A stretch of 64,000 bases of DNA from Mycobacteroides sp. LB1. Its GTDB lineage: Bacteria > Actinomycetota > Actinomycetes > Mycobacteriales > Mycobacteriaceae. The DNA lies in assembly GCF_013449725.1 (NCBI RefSeq), contig NZ_JACCFF010000001.1:62001-126000 (forward strand). Reading direction: 5' to 3'. Numbering within the stretch: the first letter of the stretch is position 1; every line of letters begins with the position of its first letter. Made by a program: the position numbers and the translations under genes. Below the pieces are notes generated by a model. It did no database searches. It had not been told where the DNA came from and saw nothing but the letters and a program-made list of their open reading frames with translations. This document shows positions 31,690 through 39,783 of the stretch, piece by piece.

Positions 31690-32315
31690 GGCTGCCCGGG
31701 GTTGAGCTTCACGAAGAGCGCATCGGCCTCGGCGAGCACATCCTCGCCGTCGAGCAGCCTGCTCTTCAAGAACACCTTGCGCCCCTCCACCCGATCCAGG
31801 GTGCAGTCATATTGCAACTCCTTCTCGATGGGCGTGACCTTGCGGTAGTTGATGTTGAGGTAGGCGGTGCGCAGCTTGCGCAGATCGGTAAGCAGCATCG
31901 TGCCGGTCCCGATAATGGTGTCGAACAGCAGCCCCAGGCATCCGCCATGCACCGCGCCGTTGCGCCCCAGATGGTACCGCCCGAAAGTGGCTGTGCCCGT
32001 GAGGACTCCGTTGTCAAAACTGTCGACCGTCATCGGGACCAACAGGATGTTTCCGCGCAGCGGAAGATCTGTGCGCCGACCCGATGGCGCGTCCCATTCG
32101 GAAACCTCGTGTGGGGCAAGCAGATCATTCATGGCCTCGATCTGATCGGCCAGCCCGGTGATCACCTCGTCAGGAGGCAGGACCGCGCGAGCGCGGTCCT
32201 GCAGGGTCCGCAGCGCATCGATGAAGCGGCCGTAGTCAGGGCCGCCCTTGAGGGTGGGATCGGGCGGATTGAACCCGCCACCCTCGTGCGCTGTTACTGC
32301 TTCCTCGGTGGTCAT
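31686..32315 (-). CDS. PaaI-type hot-dog thioesterase
   Basis: 209 residues. The C-terminal two thirds form a PaaI-like hot-dog domain, with the active-site helix in GAVHGGCLGLLFDTIIG and the following TAYLNINYRKVTPI strand. The N-terminal ~80 residues are a helical extension with FIDALRTLQDRARAVLPPDE. Likely hydrolyses an acyl-CoA; substrate unknown. ATG start, divergent from the DUF1990 gene by 19 bases. Confidence 0.85.
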   Translation of the reverse strand: MTTEEAVTAHEGGGFNPPDPTLKGGPDYGRFIDALRTLQDRARAVLPPDEVITGLADQIEAMNDLLAPHEVSEWDAPSGRRTDLPLRGNILLVPMTVDSFDNGVLTGTATFGRYHLGRNGAVHGGCLGLLFDTIIGTGTMLLTDLRKLRTAYLNINYRKVTPIEKELQYDCTLDRVEGRKVFLKSRLLDGEDVLAEADALFVKLNPGQP

Positions 32316-32334
32316 GCTCCCCTACGTTATTGGG

Positions 32335-32832
32335 GTGGATATTGCGCAGCTGAGCCAGCTCCCGTTCACCTACCCCGAGATCGGCGCGACGGCCGGTGAA
32401 CTGCCCGCCGGATATCACCATCTGCACGAGTCGCAGCAGATCGGGACGGGTAGGGCGCGGTTCGAGGAGGCCACCGCGAGCCTGATGCGGTTCGGCATCC
32501 AACGCGGAATTGGACTTCCCGTGCAGACCTCCGCCCCGGACGTCGCCGAAGGTGTGAACGTGGCGACGCACCTGTGGCCGTTCTGGGCGTTGTGCCGTGT
32601 TGTGTGCGTGATCGACGAGCCGAACCGGCGCGGTTTCGCGTACGGCACCTTGCAGGGACACCCGGAGACCGGCGAGGAAGCTTTTACGGTGCGCTTTGAT
32701 CCATCCAATGACATTGTGTCCGTGGAGATCACGGCTTTCTCGAAGCCATCGTTCTGGTGGATTCGGGTAGGCAATCTCGTAGCCAGGCAGCTGCAGCGTT
32801 TGGTAACCAGGCGGTACCTGCGCGCGTTGTGA
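32335..32832 (+). CDS. DUF1990 family protein
   Basis: 165 residues from a GTG at 32335; a longer frame upstream would overlap the divergent gene. Family features: N-terminal LPFTYPEIGAT, then GYHHLHESQQIGTGRARFEEA, and the closing GTLQGHPETGEEAFTV and FWWIRVGNLVARQLQRLVTRRYL blocks. DUF1990 proteins are small, widespread in actinobacteria and of unknown function (START/polyketide-cyclase-like fold expected). Confidence 0.82.
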   Translation: MDIAQLSQLPFTYPEIGATAGELPAGYHHLHESQQIGTGRARFEEATASLMRFGIQRGIGLPVQTSAPDVAEGVNVATHLWPFWALCRVVCVIDEPNRRGFAYGTLQGHPETGEEAFTVRFDPSNDIVSVEITAFSKPSFWWIRVGNLVARQLQRLVTRRYLRAL

Positions 32833-33065
32833 GTCGAGCGCCATCGATCGCCCCGACCAGAACCCTCCCCCGGTAGGCTACGGGTTAGCTGTTCATCTCC
32901 TTCAGCTACTTACGGCATGTCCGTTCACTAGGCGTGTCCGCTGGGAGTTCAGCCATTCAGATACCCTTTCTCGCAATGCAGCAAATATTCCTTGAGTTGA
33001 AATCGTTATGATATGTAGCCTGTTGTTCAGGTTTCATTCATGCATTGTTAGGAGCTCTGAACCTC

Positions 33066-33383
33066 ATGGTTTCGCTGCCCACTCGCATCGCGCTGTTCGC
33101 CGGGGCCCTGGGCGCCTCGGCCGCGATGTTCCTCGCCCCGGTCGCGGCCGCGGAGCCGTCATCCCCGGTGTGTTCAGCCGGCGAGACGCCGTACAACCAC
33201 AGCTGCCGGACGGCCTGCGCCGGCGGCGCGCCGCGTGTCGGCGGGGCCTGCACACAGCCCGGCACCAACTTGTACGACCGCGGTTTCCACGAGCCAACTC
33301 ACGAGGGCGCGAACCCACGCACTCCCCTGGGCACCAACCCGCAGGTGCCGTTCGGAACGAACACCACGACCGTTCTGCAGTAA
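33066..33383 (+). CDS. Small exported protein with four cysteines
   Basis: 105 residues with a clear signal peptide (basic start, hydrophobic core, cleavage near VAAAE at about residue 29). The mature ~77 residues have four cysteines in a 28-residue stretch (CSAGETPYNHSC, then CAGGAPRVGGAC), followed by a Pro/Asn/Thr-rich, Gly-poor tail with repeated TNP/GTN steps. Not recognised. GGAG lies eleven bases before the ATG and a TATGAT hexamer about 53 bases upstream could be a -10 element. A strong terminator follows, so it is probably an independently transcribed, well-expressed gene. Confidence 0.75.
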   Translation: MVSLPTRIALFAGALGASAAMFLAPVAAAEPSSPVCSAGETPYNHSCRTACAGGAPRVGGACTQPGTNLYDRGFHEPTHEGANPRTPLGTNPQVPFGTNTTTVLQ

Positions 33384-33395
33384 GCCCATTACGAC

Positions 33396-33434
33396 ACGGT
33401 GCCCGGCTGACGATGCCTGTCAGCCGGGCACCGT
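33396..33434 (+). terminator. Strong hairpin terminator
   Basis: A 16-bp perfect stem, acggtgcccggctgac paired with its exact complement at 33419-33434, closes a 7-base loop (gatgcct). It begins 13 bases after the stop codon of the small exported protein gene. Only a short CGTTTC follows. Confidence 0.85.
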
Positions 33435-33494
33435 CGTTTCGGGCGTCCTTCCAATCCGGGAATGAAACCGACCGCAACGGGGTAGACATCGCAC

Positions 33495-33920
33495 ATGGAA
33501 CTCAATGAGGCCGCACGCACACTCATCGGGGCGGGCACAGATGCCACGCTCGTCACCATCAACGACGACGGCAGCCCGCAGGTGTCCGTCGTCTGGTTCG
33601 CATTGCAGTCCACCGCCGATGGCGACGAACTGGTGTCCGCCCATCTATCCGGCGGATACAAGAAGTTGCGCAACATCCGGCGGGATCCACATGTCGCCGT
33701 GACCATCCTCGCGCCCAGCCAGCCGGGTCAGCAGCGCGAGTATCTGGCCGTCACGGGCCCCGCGCGGGTCGTCGAGGGCGGGGCACCCGAGCTGCTCAAA
33801 CAGCTGGCCACCGCAATGCTGGGCTCCGATGAGCACTTCCCGCCGCCGAACGCCCCCGCCGGATTCCTTACCCGCATCCGCATTGACTCCATCGGCGGCA
33901 ACGGCCCCTGGGTGTCGTGA
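33495..33920 (+). CDS. PPOX-class F420-dependent oxidoreductase-like protein
   Basis: 141 residues, split beta-barrel flavin/F420-binding fold. Typical blocks: TDATLVTINDDGSPQVSVVWF at residues 14-34 and SGGYKKLRNIRRDPHVAVTI, where the Lys/Arg residues contact the cofactor phosphate. The family includes F420-dependent reductases of quinones and biliverdin, and some FMN enzymes. Substrate unknown. ATG start; ends 12 bases before the convergent LuxC-like gene. Confidence 0.85.
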   Translation: MELNEAARTLIGAGTDATLVTINDDGSPQVSVVWFALQSTADGDELVSAHLSGGYKKLRNIRRDPHVAVTILAPSQPGQQREYLAVTGPARVVEGGAPELLKQLATAMLGSDEHFPPPNAPAGFLTRIRIDSIGGNGPWVS

Positions 33921-33932
33921 CACGGGTCGCCG

Positions 33933-35297
33933 TCAGTCTCGGATGACGCCCTTGTTGCGCATCAGAAAATCGGCAAGGAAGCCGTCGTGTGGGATGTCGG
34001 GTGCCGCGTACGAGGTGAGGTGCCCGCCGCTGTAGACGTTGGACACCGTCGGGTCACTGAGCAGATCGTCGATGAGGTCTTCGTCGCCGGTGATCGCATT
34101 GATGACGAGCGAATGCCGCAGCGGGGCTACGCCATCGGCACGGGACCACGGTGAGATCCACACGCACGGAAACGCCAACTCGGTATTGAGTTGGTCGCCG
34201 TCGGGCCGCTCCAGCAGATGCAGTGCGGGTCGCAGCGCCGCGGAGCCGTCGCCGAGGTCCGCGACCACCTGATCGGCGCCCAACAGTGGCGTGGCGCCCC
34301 GGGCCTTGACCGCGAGGTAGTCCGCGAGGCGCCGCGCCGCGCCGAGGGGCTTGGTGGGCAGGATGGCACGTTCGTCGGTGATCGGAAGCGGTGCAATCGT
34401 CGCAAGCCTGGCCGCAACCGCCTCCGACAACGGGCGTGGGTCCCCCTCATAGAGAACGGCCGTGGCGTTGGTGCATGCCATCCCGCCCTGACCGCTGATC
34501 GACTCGACGATGACATCGAGATAGTCACGCCAGTCCTGTTCGGCGGTAATCAGGATCTTGGTGCGGCCGGGCCCGTTCGCCATTACCGTCGGGTCGCCGG
34601 CGTACTTGTCGACGATGTCTTGCCCGCCGTAGACGATGGCGAGGTCGGCCGCGGTGATGATCTCGGCCGCACCTGCGTGGCCGGTGGGCAGATACACCGC
34701 GTCCTCGGGTCGAAATCCTGCCTGACGCAACGCATTGACCAGCCGGTGACCGGTGAAGGGCTCACGCCGCGACGGACGTATCGCGACCCGGTAGCCAAGC
34801 GCCAGTGCCTGCGCCCACGAGCCGTGAACACCCGGGCTGTTTCCCGATGCGTGCACCGCCAACACCTCGCCGCGACGTGTCCACACCGCGCTCCCCCGTC
34901 GGGTGCGCTCATCGCGCCAATCGCGGGCGGCGCCCACCGGCTGGGCGGGTGTCACCGCATCGACCGCACATCGGACGGACTCGGCGACTCCGCGGGCGCT
35001 GGACCGCGCCACCGCCATCGGCAGACCCGATGTCCGGCTGACCATCTCGACGTATTGCTCGAAGCCCAAACCGCCGATCATCGCGGTGCCGAAGACCTCG
35101 GCGGCGCCGGCCAGCGCGATGGCGCGCTGCGCGGTCGACAGTGGTCTCGCGTTGTGCTGAGCCCGGATGCTGCGGTGCACATACAGCGGGGGCACGATGC
35201 TCAGCTCAGCGACCGGCGTCCCGGCCATATCGTTGATGACTTCACGGGTGCGGGTGCGGTATTCGCCGTTGGGGCCGAGCGCGTCGAGGACAATCAC
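33933..35297 (-). CDS. LuxC-like acyl reductase (aldehyde dehydrogenase fold)
   Basis: 454 residues. The body is an aldehyde dehydrogenase-like fold: nucleotide-binding block VLAVHASGNSPGVHGSWAQALALG, catalytic cysteine in GQGGMACTNATAV (about residue 285), and a late YSGGHLTSYAAP segment. Resembles LuxC and related acyl-CoA reductases, which take an activated acyl group to the aldehyde with NADPH. GTG start two bases after the LuxE-like stop, so the pair is one transcript. The substrate is unknown. Confidence 0.78.
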   Translation of the reverse strand: MIVLDALGPNGEYRTRTREVINDMAGTPVAELSIVPPLYVHRSIRAQHNARPLSTAQRAIALAGAAEVFGTAMIGGLGFEQYVEMVSRTSGLPMAVARSSARGVAESVRCAVDAVTPAQPVGAARDWRDERTRRGSAVWTRRGEVLAVHASGNSPGVHGSWAQALALGYRVAIRPSRREPFTGHRLVNALRQAGFRPEDAVYLPTGHAGAAEIITAADLAIVYGGQDIVDKYAGDPTVMANGPGRTKILITAEQDWRDYLDVIVESISGQGGMACTNATAVLYEGDPRPLSEAVAARLATIAPLPITDERAILPTKPLGAARRLADYLAVKARGATPLLGADQVVADLGDGSAALRPALHLLERPDGDQLNTELAFPCVWISPWSRADGVAPLRHSLVINAITGDEDLIDDLLSDPTVSNVYSGGHLTSYAAPDIPHDGFLADFLMRNKGVIRD

Positions 35298-35299
35298 GA

Positions 35300-36391
35300 T
35301 CAGTAGACGCCCTCGATGACGGCCTCGCCTTCGAAGATAGCGACGGGCACCACCTCGCTGACGGAATCACCGATCTGGCCCCCGGGTCCGCGCATTCGGA
35401 TCGCACTATCGCGTTCGAGGTTGTTGGGAATGAACATGCCCTTGCTGATGTGGTTCATCACCACCTGACCGCGCTCGCCGTACGGCACGCGCTCGCCCGT
35501 GTCGGGATCGATCACCCAGAAGACCACGTAGGGCGTTCTGGGGTCGAACACCAAGGCGTCACCCTCGACCCGAGTCTTGGCCTGGGACAAGATCATCGTG
35601 CTGCCGAACGCCATCGCGATCTCGGTCGTCGGGAAGATCTCCCGAAGCAGATCCAGGGTGTCCAGATCCACGTGGGCGCCGCTGAGCAGGATGTAGCGGA
35701 TCTTCTGGTTGACCAGGTCCACCATGGCGTCATCGCGGGCGATGGCACCCAACAGCGGCGGACTGATGTGCAGGTTGGCCACGTTCTGGGTCTGCAGGAC
35801 GAATCTGGCTTGTTCCAGGACGTGCTCGACATACGCCGACACCTCGGCGGTGGCGCCCCGTGCGGCGATCTTCTTGACCCACCGCGGATCCAGGTCCACC
35901 GGGTAGAACACCGAGCTCAGCCGCTCGCTGACGGCGCGGGAGAAGTAGCCGACCCCGTGCGGGCCGCTGGGCATGAGGAACAGCAGACCCTCTCCGGCCA
36001 CGAACCCGCCGGCGGTGAAGTCCTCGATCTGCCATTGGGTGACCTGCTCGACCCAGTCGGGCAGCTGTGCCGTGCGTTTGGGTGCGCCGGTGGTGCCGCC
36101 CGACTCGAAGATCTTGGGCACAGGCGCCGGCGAACCGTAGCCGCGCGGAATGAGGTCTTCGACGGGGGCGTGCCGTAGCTCGTTGACAAGGTTCGGGAAC
36201 AGCCGGAGATCGTCGAAACCGTTGATGTCGATCAACGGATCGAAGTCCAGGGTCCGCGCGGTACGCAGCCAGAACGGTGAGCCGGTGCTCTCACGGAAAT
36301 GCCAGGCGATGGCGGCACGGAGATACGCCTCGGGATCGCCCACCGGCGTGGTTCGTGGCACATCCAACAGTGAGAAGTCGATCTCAGCCAT
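35300..36391 (-). CDS. LuxE-like acyl-adenylating enzyme
   Basis: 363 residues. The phosphate-binding loop FESGGTTGAPKR (about residues 96-107) and a LLSGAHVDLDTLDLLREIFP helix match the LuxE/phenylacetate-CoA ligase-like branch of the ANL adenylating family. LuxE normally activates a fatty acid and holds it on a C-terminal cysteine before passing it to LuxC. I find no cysteine anywhere in this protein, so an acyl-cysteine intermediate cannot form. ATG start, 53 bases downstream of a tRNA-Val on the same strand. Confidence 0.78.
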   Translation of the reverse strand: MAEIDFSLLDVPRTTPVGDPEAYLRAAIAWHFRESTGSPFWLRTARTLDFDPLIDINGFDDLRLFPNLVNELRHAPVEDLIPRGYGSPAPVPKIFESGGTTGAPKRTAQLPDWVEQVTQWQIEDFTAGGFVAGEGLLFLMPSGPHGVGYFSRAVSERLSSVFYPVDLDPRWVKKIAARGATAEVSAYVEHVLEQARFVLQTQNVANLHISPPLLGAIARDDAMVDLVNQKIRYILLSGAHVDLDTLDLLREIFPTTEIAMAFGSTMILSQAKTRVEGDALVFDPRTPYVVFWVIDPDTGERVPYGERGQVVMNHISKGMFIPNNLERDSAIRMRGPGGQIGDSVSEVVPVAIFEGEAVIEGVY

Positions 36392-36444
36392 GCCGCCATC
36401 CTGGCGCAGTGATCAGGATCGCGGAGGTGATGAAAATGAACTCT

Positions 36445-36519
36445 TGGTGGTCCCGGCTGGGTTCGAACCAGCGACCCCTCGCGTGTGAGGCGAGTGCTCT
36501 TCCGCTGAGCTACGAGACC
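36445..36519 (-). tRNA. tRNA-Val (CAC)
   Basis: Full cloverleaf on the minus strand, acceptor GGTCTCG/CGGGACC, anticodon loop with CAC between CTCGC and GCGAG arms, TTCGAA in the T-loop, encoded ACCA 3' end. 72 nt plus CCA. Confidence 0.95.
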
Positions 36520-36687
36520 GCGCGTTGATCGGAGATGGCTGATCAATCGAGGTGAAAGGCTAGCACGAGGTACCGGAAAGACCGCAGCCCAGCAGCTTAC
36601 GAGCCGTGCGCTCAAGGGATTTGTGATTAAACCTCTCGTTCGACTACTGTTTCACTTCGCACCGGGTGACGATCTCATCCGTTGCGC

Positions 36688-36760
36688 GCGGATGTAGCGC
36701 AGTTGGTAGCGCACAACCTTGCCAAGGTTGGGGTCGCGGGTTCGAATCCCGTCATCCGCT
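36688..36760 (+). tRNA. tRNA-Gly (GCC)
   Basis: Acceptor GCGGATG/CATCCGC, D-arm GCGC..GCGC, anticodon arm CAACC-TTGCCAA-GGTTG giving anticodon GCC, T-loop TTCGAAT. No encoded CCA. Confidence 0.95.
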
Positions 36761-36784
36761 CGAAGGTGGACTGGCATCCCTTGC

Positions 36785-36858
36785 GGTGGAGTGGCCGAGT
36801 GGTGAGGCAACGGCCTGCAAAGCCGTGCACACGGGTTCGATTCCCGTCTCCACCTCCA
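36785..36858 (+). tRNA. tRNA-Cys (GCA)
   Basis: Acceptor GGTGGAG/CTCCACC, anticodon arm CGGCC-TGCAAA-GCCG region giving anticodon GCA, T-loop TTCGATT, encoded TCCA end. Short variable loop, 71 nt plus CCA, typical of tRNA-Cys. Confidence 0.95.
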
Positions 36859-36867
36859 TTTAGACAG

Positions 36868-36942
36868 GCGCGATTAGCTCAGCGGGAGAGCGCTTCCCTG
36901 ACACGGAAGAGGTCACTGGTTCAATCCCAGTATCGCGCACCA
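36868..36942 (+). tRNA. tRNA-Val (GAC)
   Basis: Acceptor GCGCGAT/ATCGCGC, anticodon arm CTTCC-CTGACAC-GGAAG giving anticodon GAC, T-loop TTCAATC, encoded ACCA. Lies 9 bases after tRNA-Cys, so Gly-Cys-Val are cotranscribed. Confidence 0.95.
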
Positions 36943-37163
36943 GCAGGATCACGGGTCAAAGGCAATTCTTAAGCCTCTGGCCAGGCATCATCGCCCCACG
37001 GATCGTCCGATCGATGTCGCGATCAGCGACCGCGGCTATGGCACCCCGAAGGCATTCAGTGCTGCAGTCGACGACTGCCATAGGCTTCGTTTACCGATAA
37101 GGGCAGCTCCTCCTGACTGGCCGGACGCGGTCCAGCCGAAAGCAGTCTGCGGCGAGGCGCTTC

Positions 37164-38585
37164 TTAGTCGACCAGGAGGCCTCGGTCGGACAGCTCGGTG
37201 AGTGTGGAGTCTGGTAGTTGGAGCTGACGGGCGTGTGCGCGAGATATCGAGGCCGGGATCGCGTGCGTGAAGCTGAAGATGCTGTGCGGATCGTGGCGGT
37301 GCTTGATCTGAACCAATCTGGCATAACTGTCGCGGTATAGCCGGTGCGGCCGCGATTCGGTGTCTGTGTTGGTCCAGTTGAGATAAGCACCACTGGCGTA
37401 CGGCTGTACCAGATCGTAAAGGCCGCTGACCCATGAGATACAGGCATCGTCGTCGCGTAAGTCGCTCCAGTCCGATCGGATGAGCATCAGCTGCTGCATG
37501 TGGCCGTGGGAGAACGATTGGGTTCCCCGGTCAGCGGCGGCTGTAAGTTCTCCGCCACCGGGAAGACACCAAACAAACGAGTTACCTGGCGCTTTGGTAT
37601 GCCAATCACGAAGTATTCCCATGAGGTTCCGGTCGAGTGGTTGGTCAAAGAACGGCGATGCGGTCGCGGCCCGTGTGTCGACGTCGAAGGACTCACCGCC
37701 AATCTTCTGTAGAAGAGCCGCCATGGCGGCAACGAATGTGGTTGGCGTTGTTTGCTTTTCGCTCGGCGACGGCACCGCCTTGAGTAGGGGATCTAACAAG
37801 TCTTCGAGTTGTTCAGAGGTGCCCGGAAAGATGCCGGCTACATCGATGCGATTGGCTGTCGTTGTCGGCCACATCACCAGCAGCGGCGTCAGGCGACTAT
37901 CGGCGGCCGGAGCCCACTGCTGCCACGCCTCATAAACGTGCTCGAACTGACTCCACGGCCACGACAACCGATACCAGACAGCCGCAGATAGGGGCGTCGT
38001 CCGCAACGTGAAGGCGGTGATGATGCCGAAATTGCCTCCACCGGCACCAAGACAGGCCCAATACAAGTCCGGGTGACTATCCGGCGTCACATTGTGGATC
38101 TGTCCTTGCGCATCGACCAGATCGAAGCAGAGCACGTTGTGCGCCAGCGCCCCCAGCCAACGAGTCAGGCCGCCCAGTCCCCCGCCGGTGATCAACCCTC
38201 CCATACCAACCGAGTGACCAACCCCGCCCGGTACCACCCGGTCGATCTCACCTAGCACCTCATAGACATCGTGCAGATGCGCGCCGGCCCCCACTCTGGC
38301 CTGCGCACGATCAGCGCTGACGTCAACAGTATTCAGATCTCCGAGGTCAATGATGATCCCGTCGTCGACCCCTGAGAAGCCGTCTACTGAGTGCCCACCC
38401 GAGCGGATTCGAAACGGTACCCCCCGCTCTTGCGCATCCAGCAGAGCCACAGCCACCTCGTCAGCGTCGGCCGGAAACACGATCTCCAGAGGATTCGCGT
38501 GAAATCGCCGATTCCATCCGCCAGATAACGCCTGGAACTCACGGTCAGATCGAGTAACACGCCGTAGCGCACGAGCTGCTCGCAT
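37164..38585 (-). CDS. FAD-linked oxidase with berberine-bridge (BBE) domain
   Basis: 473 residues. N-terminal FAD_binding_4 domain with the covalent-FAD histidine in RIRSGGHSVDGFSG (about residue 79) and GGGLGGLTRWLGALAHNVL where bicovalent enzymes carry a cysteine; here that Cys is absent, so FAD is probably held by the His alone. C-terminal BBE block with YLNWTNTD and KHRHDPHSIFSFTHAI. Oxidises an alcohol, sugar or alkaloid-like substrate with O2 or another acceptor. No export signal. Visibly lower G+C (about 60 % in two lines I counted) than the adjacent xdh genes (68 % in one line). ATG start. Confidence 0.9.
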   Translation of the reverse strand: MRAARALRRVTRSDREFQALSGGWNRRFHANPLEIVFPADADEVAVALLDAQERGVPFRIRSGGHSVDGFSGVDDGIIIDLGDLNTVDVSADRAQARVGAGAHLHDVYEVLGEIDRVVPGGVGHSVGMGGLITGGGLGGLTRWLGALAHNVLCFDLVDAQGQIHNVTPDSHPDLYWACLGAGGGNFGIITAFTLRTTPLSAAVWYRLSWPWSQFEHVYEAWQQWAPAADSRLTPLLVMWPTTTANRIDVAGIFPGTSEQLEDLLDPLLKAVPSPSEKQTTPTTFVAAMAALLQKIGGESFDVDTRAATASPFFDQPLDRNLMGILRDWHTKAPGNSFVWCLPGGGELTAAADRGTQSFSHGHMQQLMLIRSDWSDLRDDDACISWVSGLYDLVQPYASGAYLNWTNTDTESRPHRLYRDSYARLVQIKHRHDPHSIFSFTHAIPASISRAHARQLQLPDSTLTELSDRGLLVD

Positions 38586-38709
38586 CGGACCCCCTCACCG
38601 GGGCTGAAACCATATGGATAACAACGAGTATGACAGGCCGTCAGCCCACACACGACAAAACCCAACAACTTCGTCTTGTGACGCGTCCCGTTCGGTCTGC
38701 CGCTCCCAA

Positions 38710-39783
38710 CTACCGGTGGATCGGTCCGTCGGTGTCGCTCAGCGCGCGCCCGGAGCCTCCTGAAGTCTCGGCAATGATCTGTGCCGCAATGGATATCGCG
38801 GTCTCCTCGGGCGTCCGGGCGTTCAGGTCCAGGCCGAGCGGGCTGCGCAGCCGCCGCAGTTGGGCGTCGGTCACGCCTTGCTCTCGCAGCCGCGCCACCC
38901 GGTCCAGATGCGTCCGCCGCGAGCCCAGCGCACCAACAAACGCGAGCGGCACCACGGCGAGAGACGCCGCCAGCATCGGCACATCGAATTTCGGGTCATG
39001 AGTCAACACACACACGACGGTGCGCCCGTCGATACGCTCTGCTTCCGCCTCAGCGCGCAGGTACCGGTGCGGCCAATCGACCACCACCTCGTCCGCATGC
39101 GGGAACTGCGCCGGCGTCGCGAACACCTCACGGGCATCCACCACCGTCACCCGGTAACCGAGCTGACTTCCGGTGCGGCTCAACGCCCGCACGAATGCAT
39201 TGGCCCCCGCCAGAATCATCCGGGGCGGCGCAGCGAACGCCTGTACGAACACCCGCGGCAGGGCGGATTGATCGGGCTCGCAGCGATCGGCCCCCGCCAC
39301 CGCACTGCGCCCCGACCGCACCAGCGCGGCGATATCGCCATCGATCTGCGGCCACGGCCCCGGCTCGCCCGGCTGCAGCAGTGCCCAATCGGAGACACCC
39401 GACAGGGTGGTCACCAATGCCACCGGTTCCCCCGCCTCAACCAAGGCGCGCAGCTGGCGTAACAACGGCAGCCTCTTGGCGCCAACGTATTCGGTGACGA
39501 TCTCGATCTCGCCCCCGCAGGTGAGTCCCGGTGCGATTCCGTCGTCGATGCCGAACCGCTCGCCCACACATACCCCGGTCTCCAGGACCTCGCGCGCGGT
39601 CTCGATGACCGCTGCCTCCACGCACCCGCCGGACAGTGACCCGATTACCCGCCCATCGGCCGTCACGACCATCGCCGCACCGGGCTCACGCGGGGCAGCA
39701 CCACTGACCTCCACCACGCGTGCGAGCGCGACGGCGCCACCGCCCTCAAGCCGCCTCACCAGATCACCGAGTATGTCTTTCAC
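38710..39783 (-). CDS. xdhC: Xanthine dehydrogenase maturation protein XdhC
   Basis: 357 residues from a GTG at 39783 that overlaps the xdh stop as GTGA. N-terminal XdhC/CoxI domain ([24 protein letters not shown] and [13 protein letters not shown]) and C-terminal Rossmann domain ([32 protein letters not shown]). XdhC binds molybdenum cofactor and promotes its sulfuration before insertion into xanthine dehydrogenase. Last gene of the leftward 8-oxoguanine deaminase-xdhB-xdh-xdhC operon. Confidence 0.95.
   Translation of the reverse strand: MKDILGDLVRRLEGGGAVALARVVEVSGAAPREPGAAMVVTADGRVIGSLSGGCVEAAVIETAREVLETGVCVGERFGIDDGIAPGLTCGGEIEIVTEYVGAKRLPLLRQLRALVEAGEPVALVTTLSGVSDWALLQPGEPGPWPQIDGDIAALVRSGRSAVAGADRCEPDQSALPRVFVQAFAAPPRMILAGANAFVRALSRTGSQLGYRVTVVDAREVFATPAQFPHADEVVVDWPHRYLRAEAEAERIDGRTVVCVLTHDPKFDVPMLAASLAVVPLAFVGALGSRRTHLDRVARLREQGVTDAQLRRLRSPLGLDLNARTPEETAISIAAQIIAETSGGSGRALSDTDGPIHR

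Noticed and set aside
36973..37150. Short frame reading like a transposase piece (VAISDRGYG)
   Set aside because: Too short and lacking inverted repeats or a catalytic core to be called a mobile element; kept only as a hint for the locus history.
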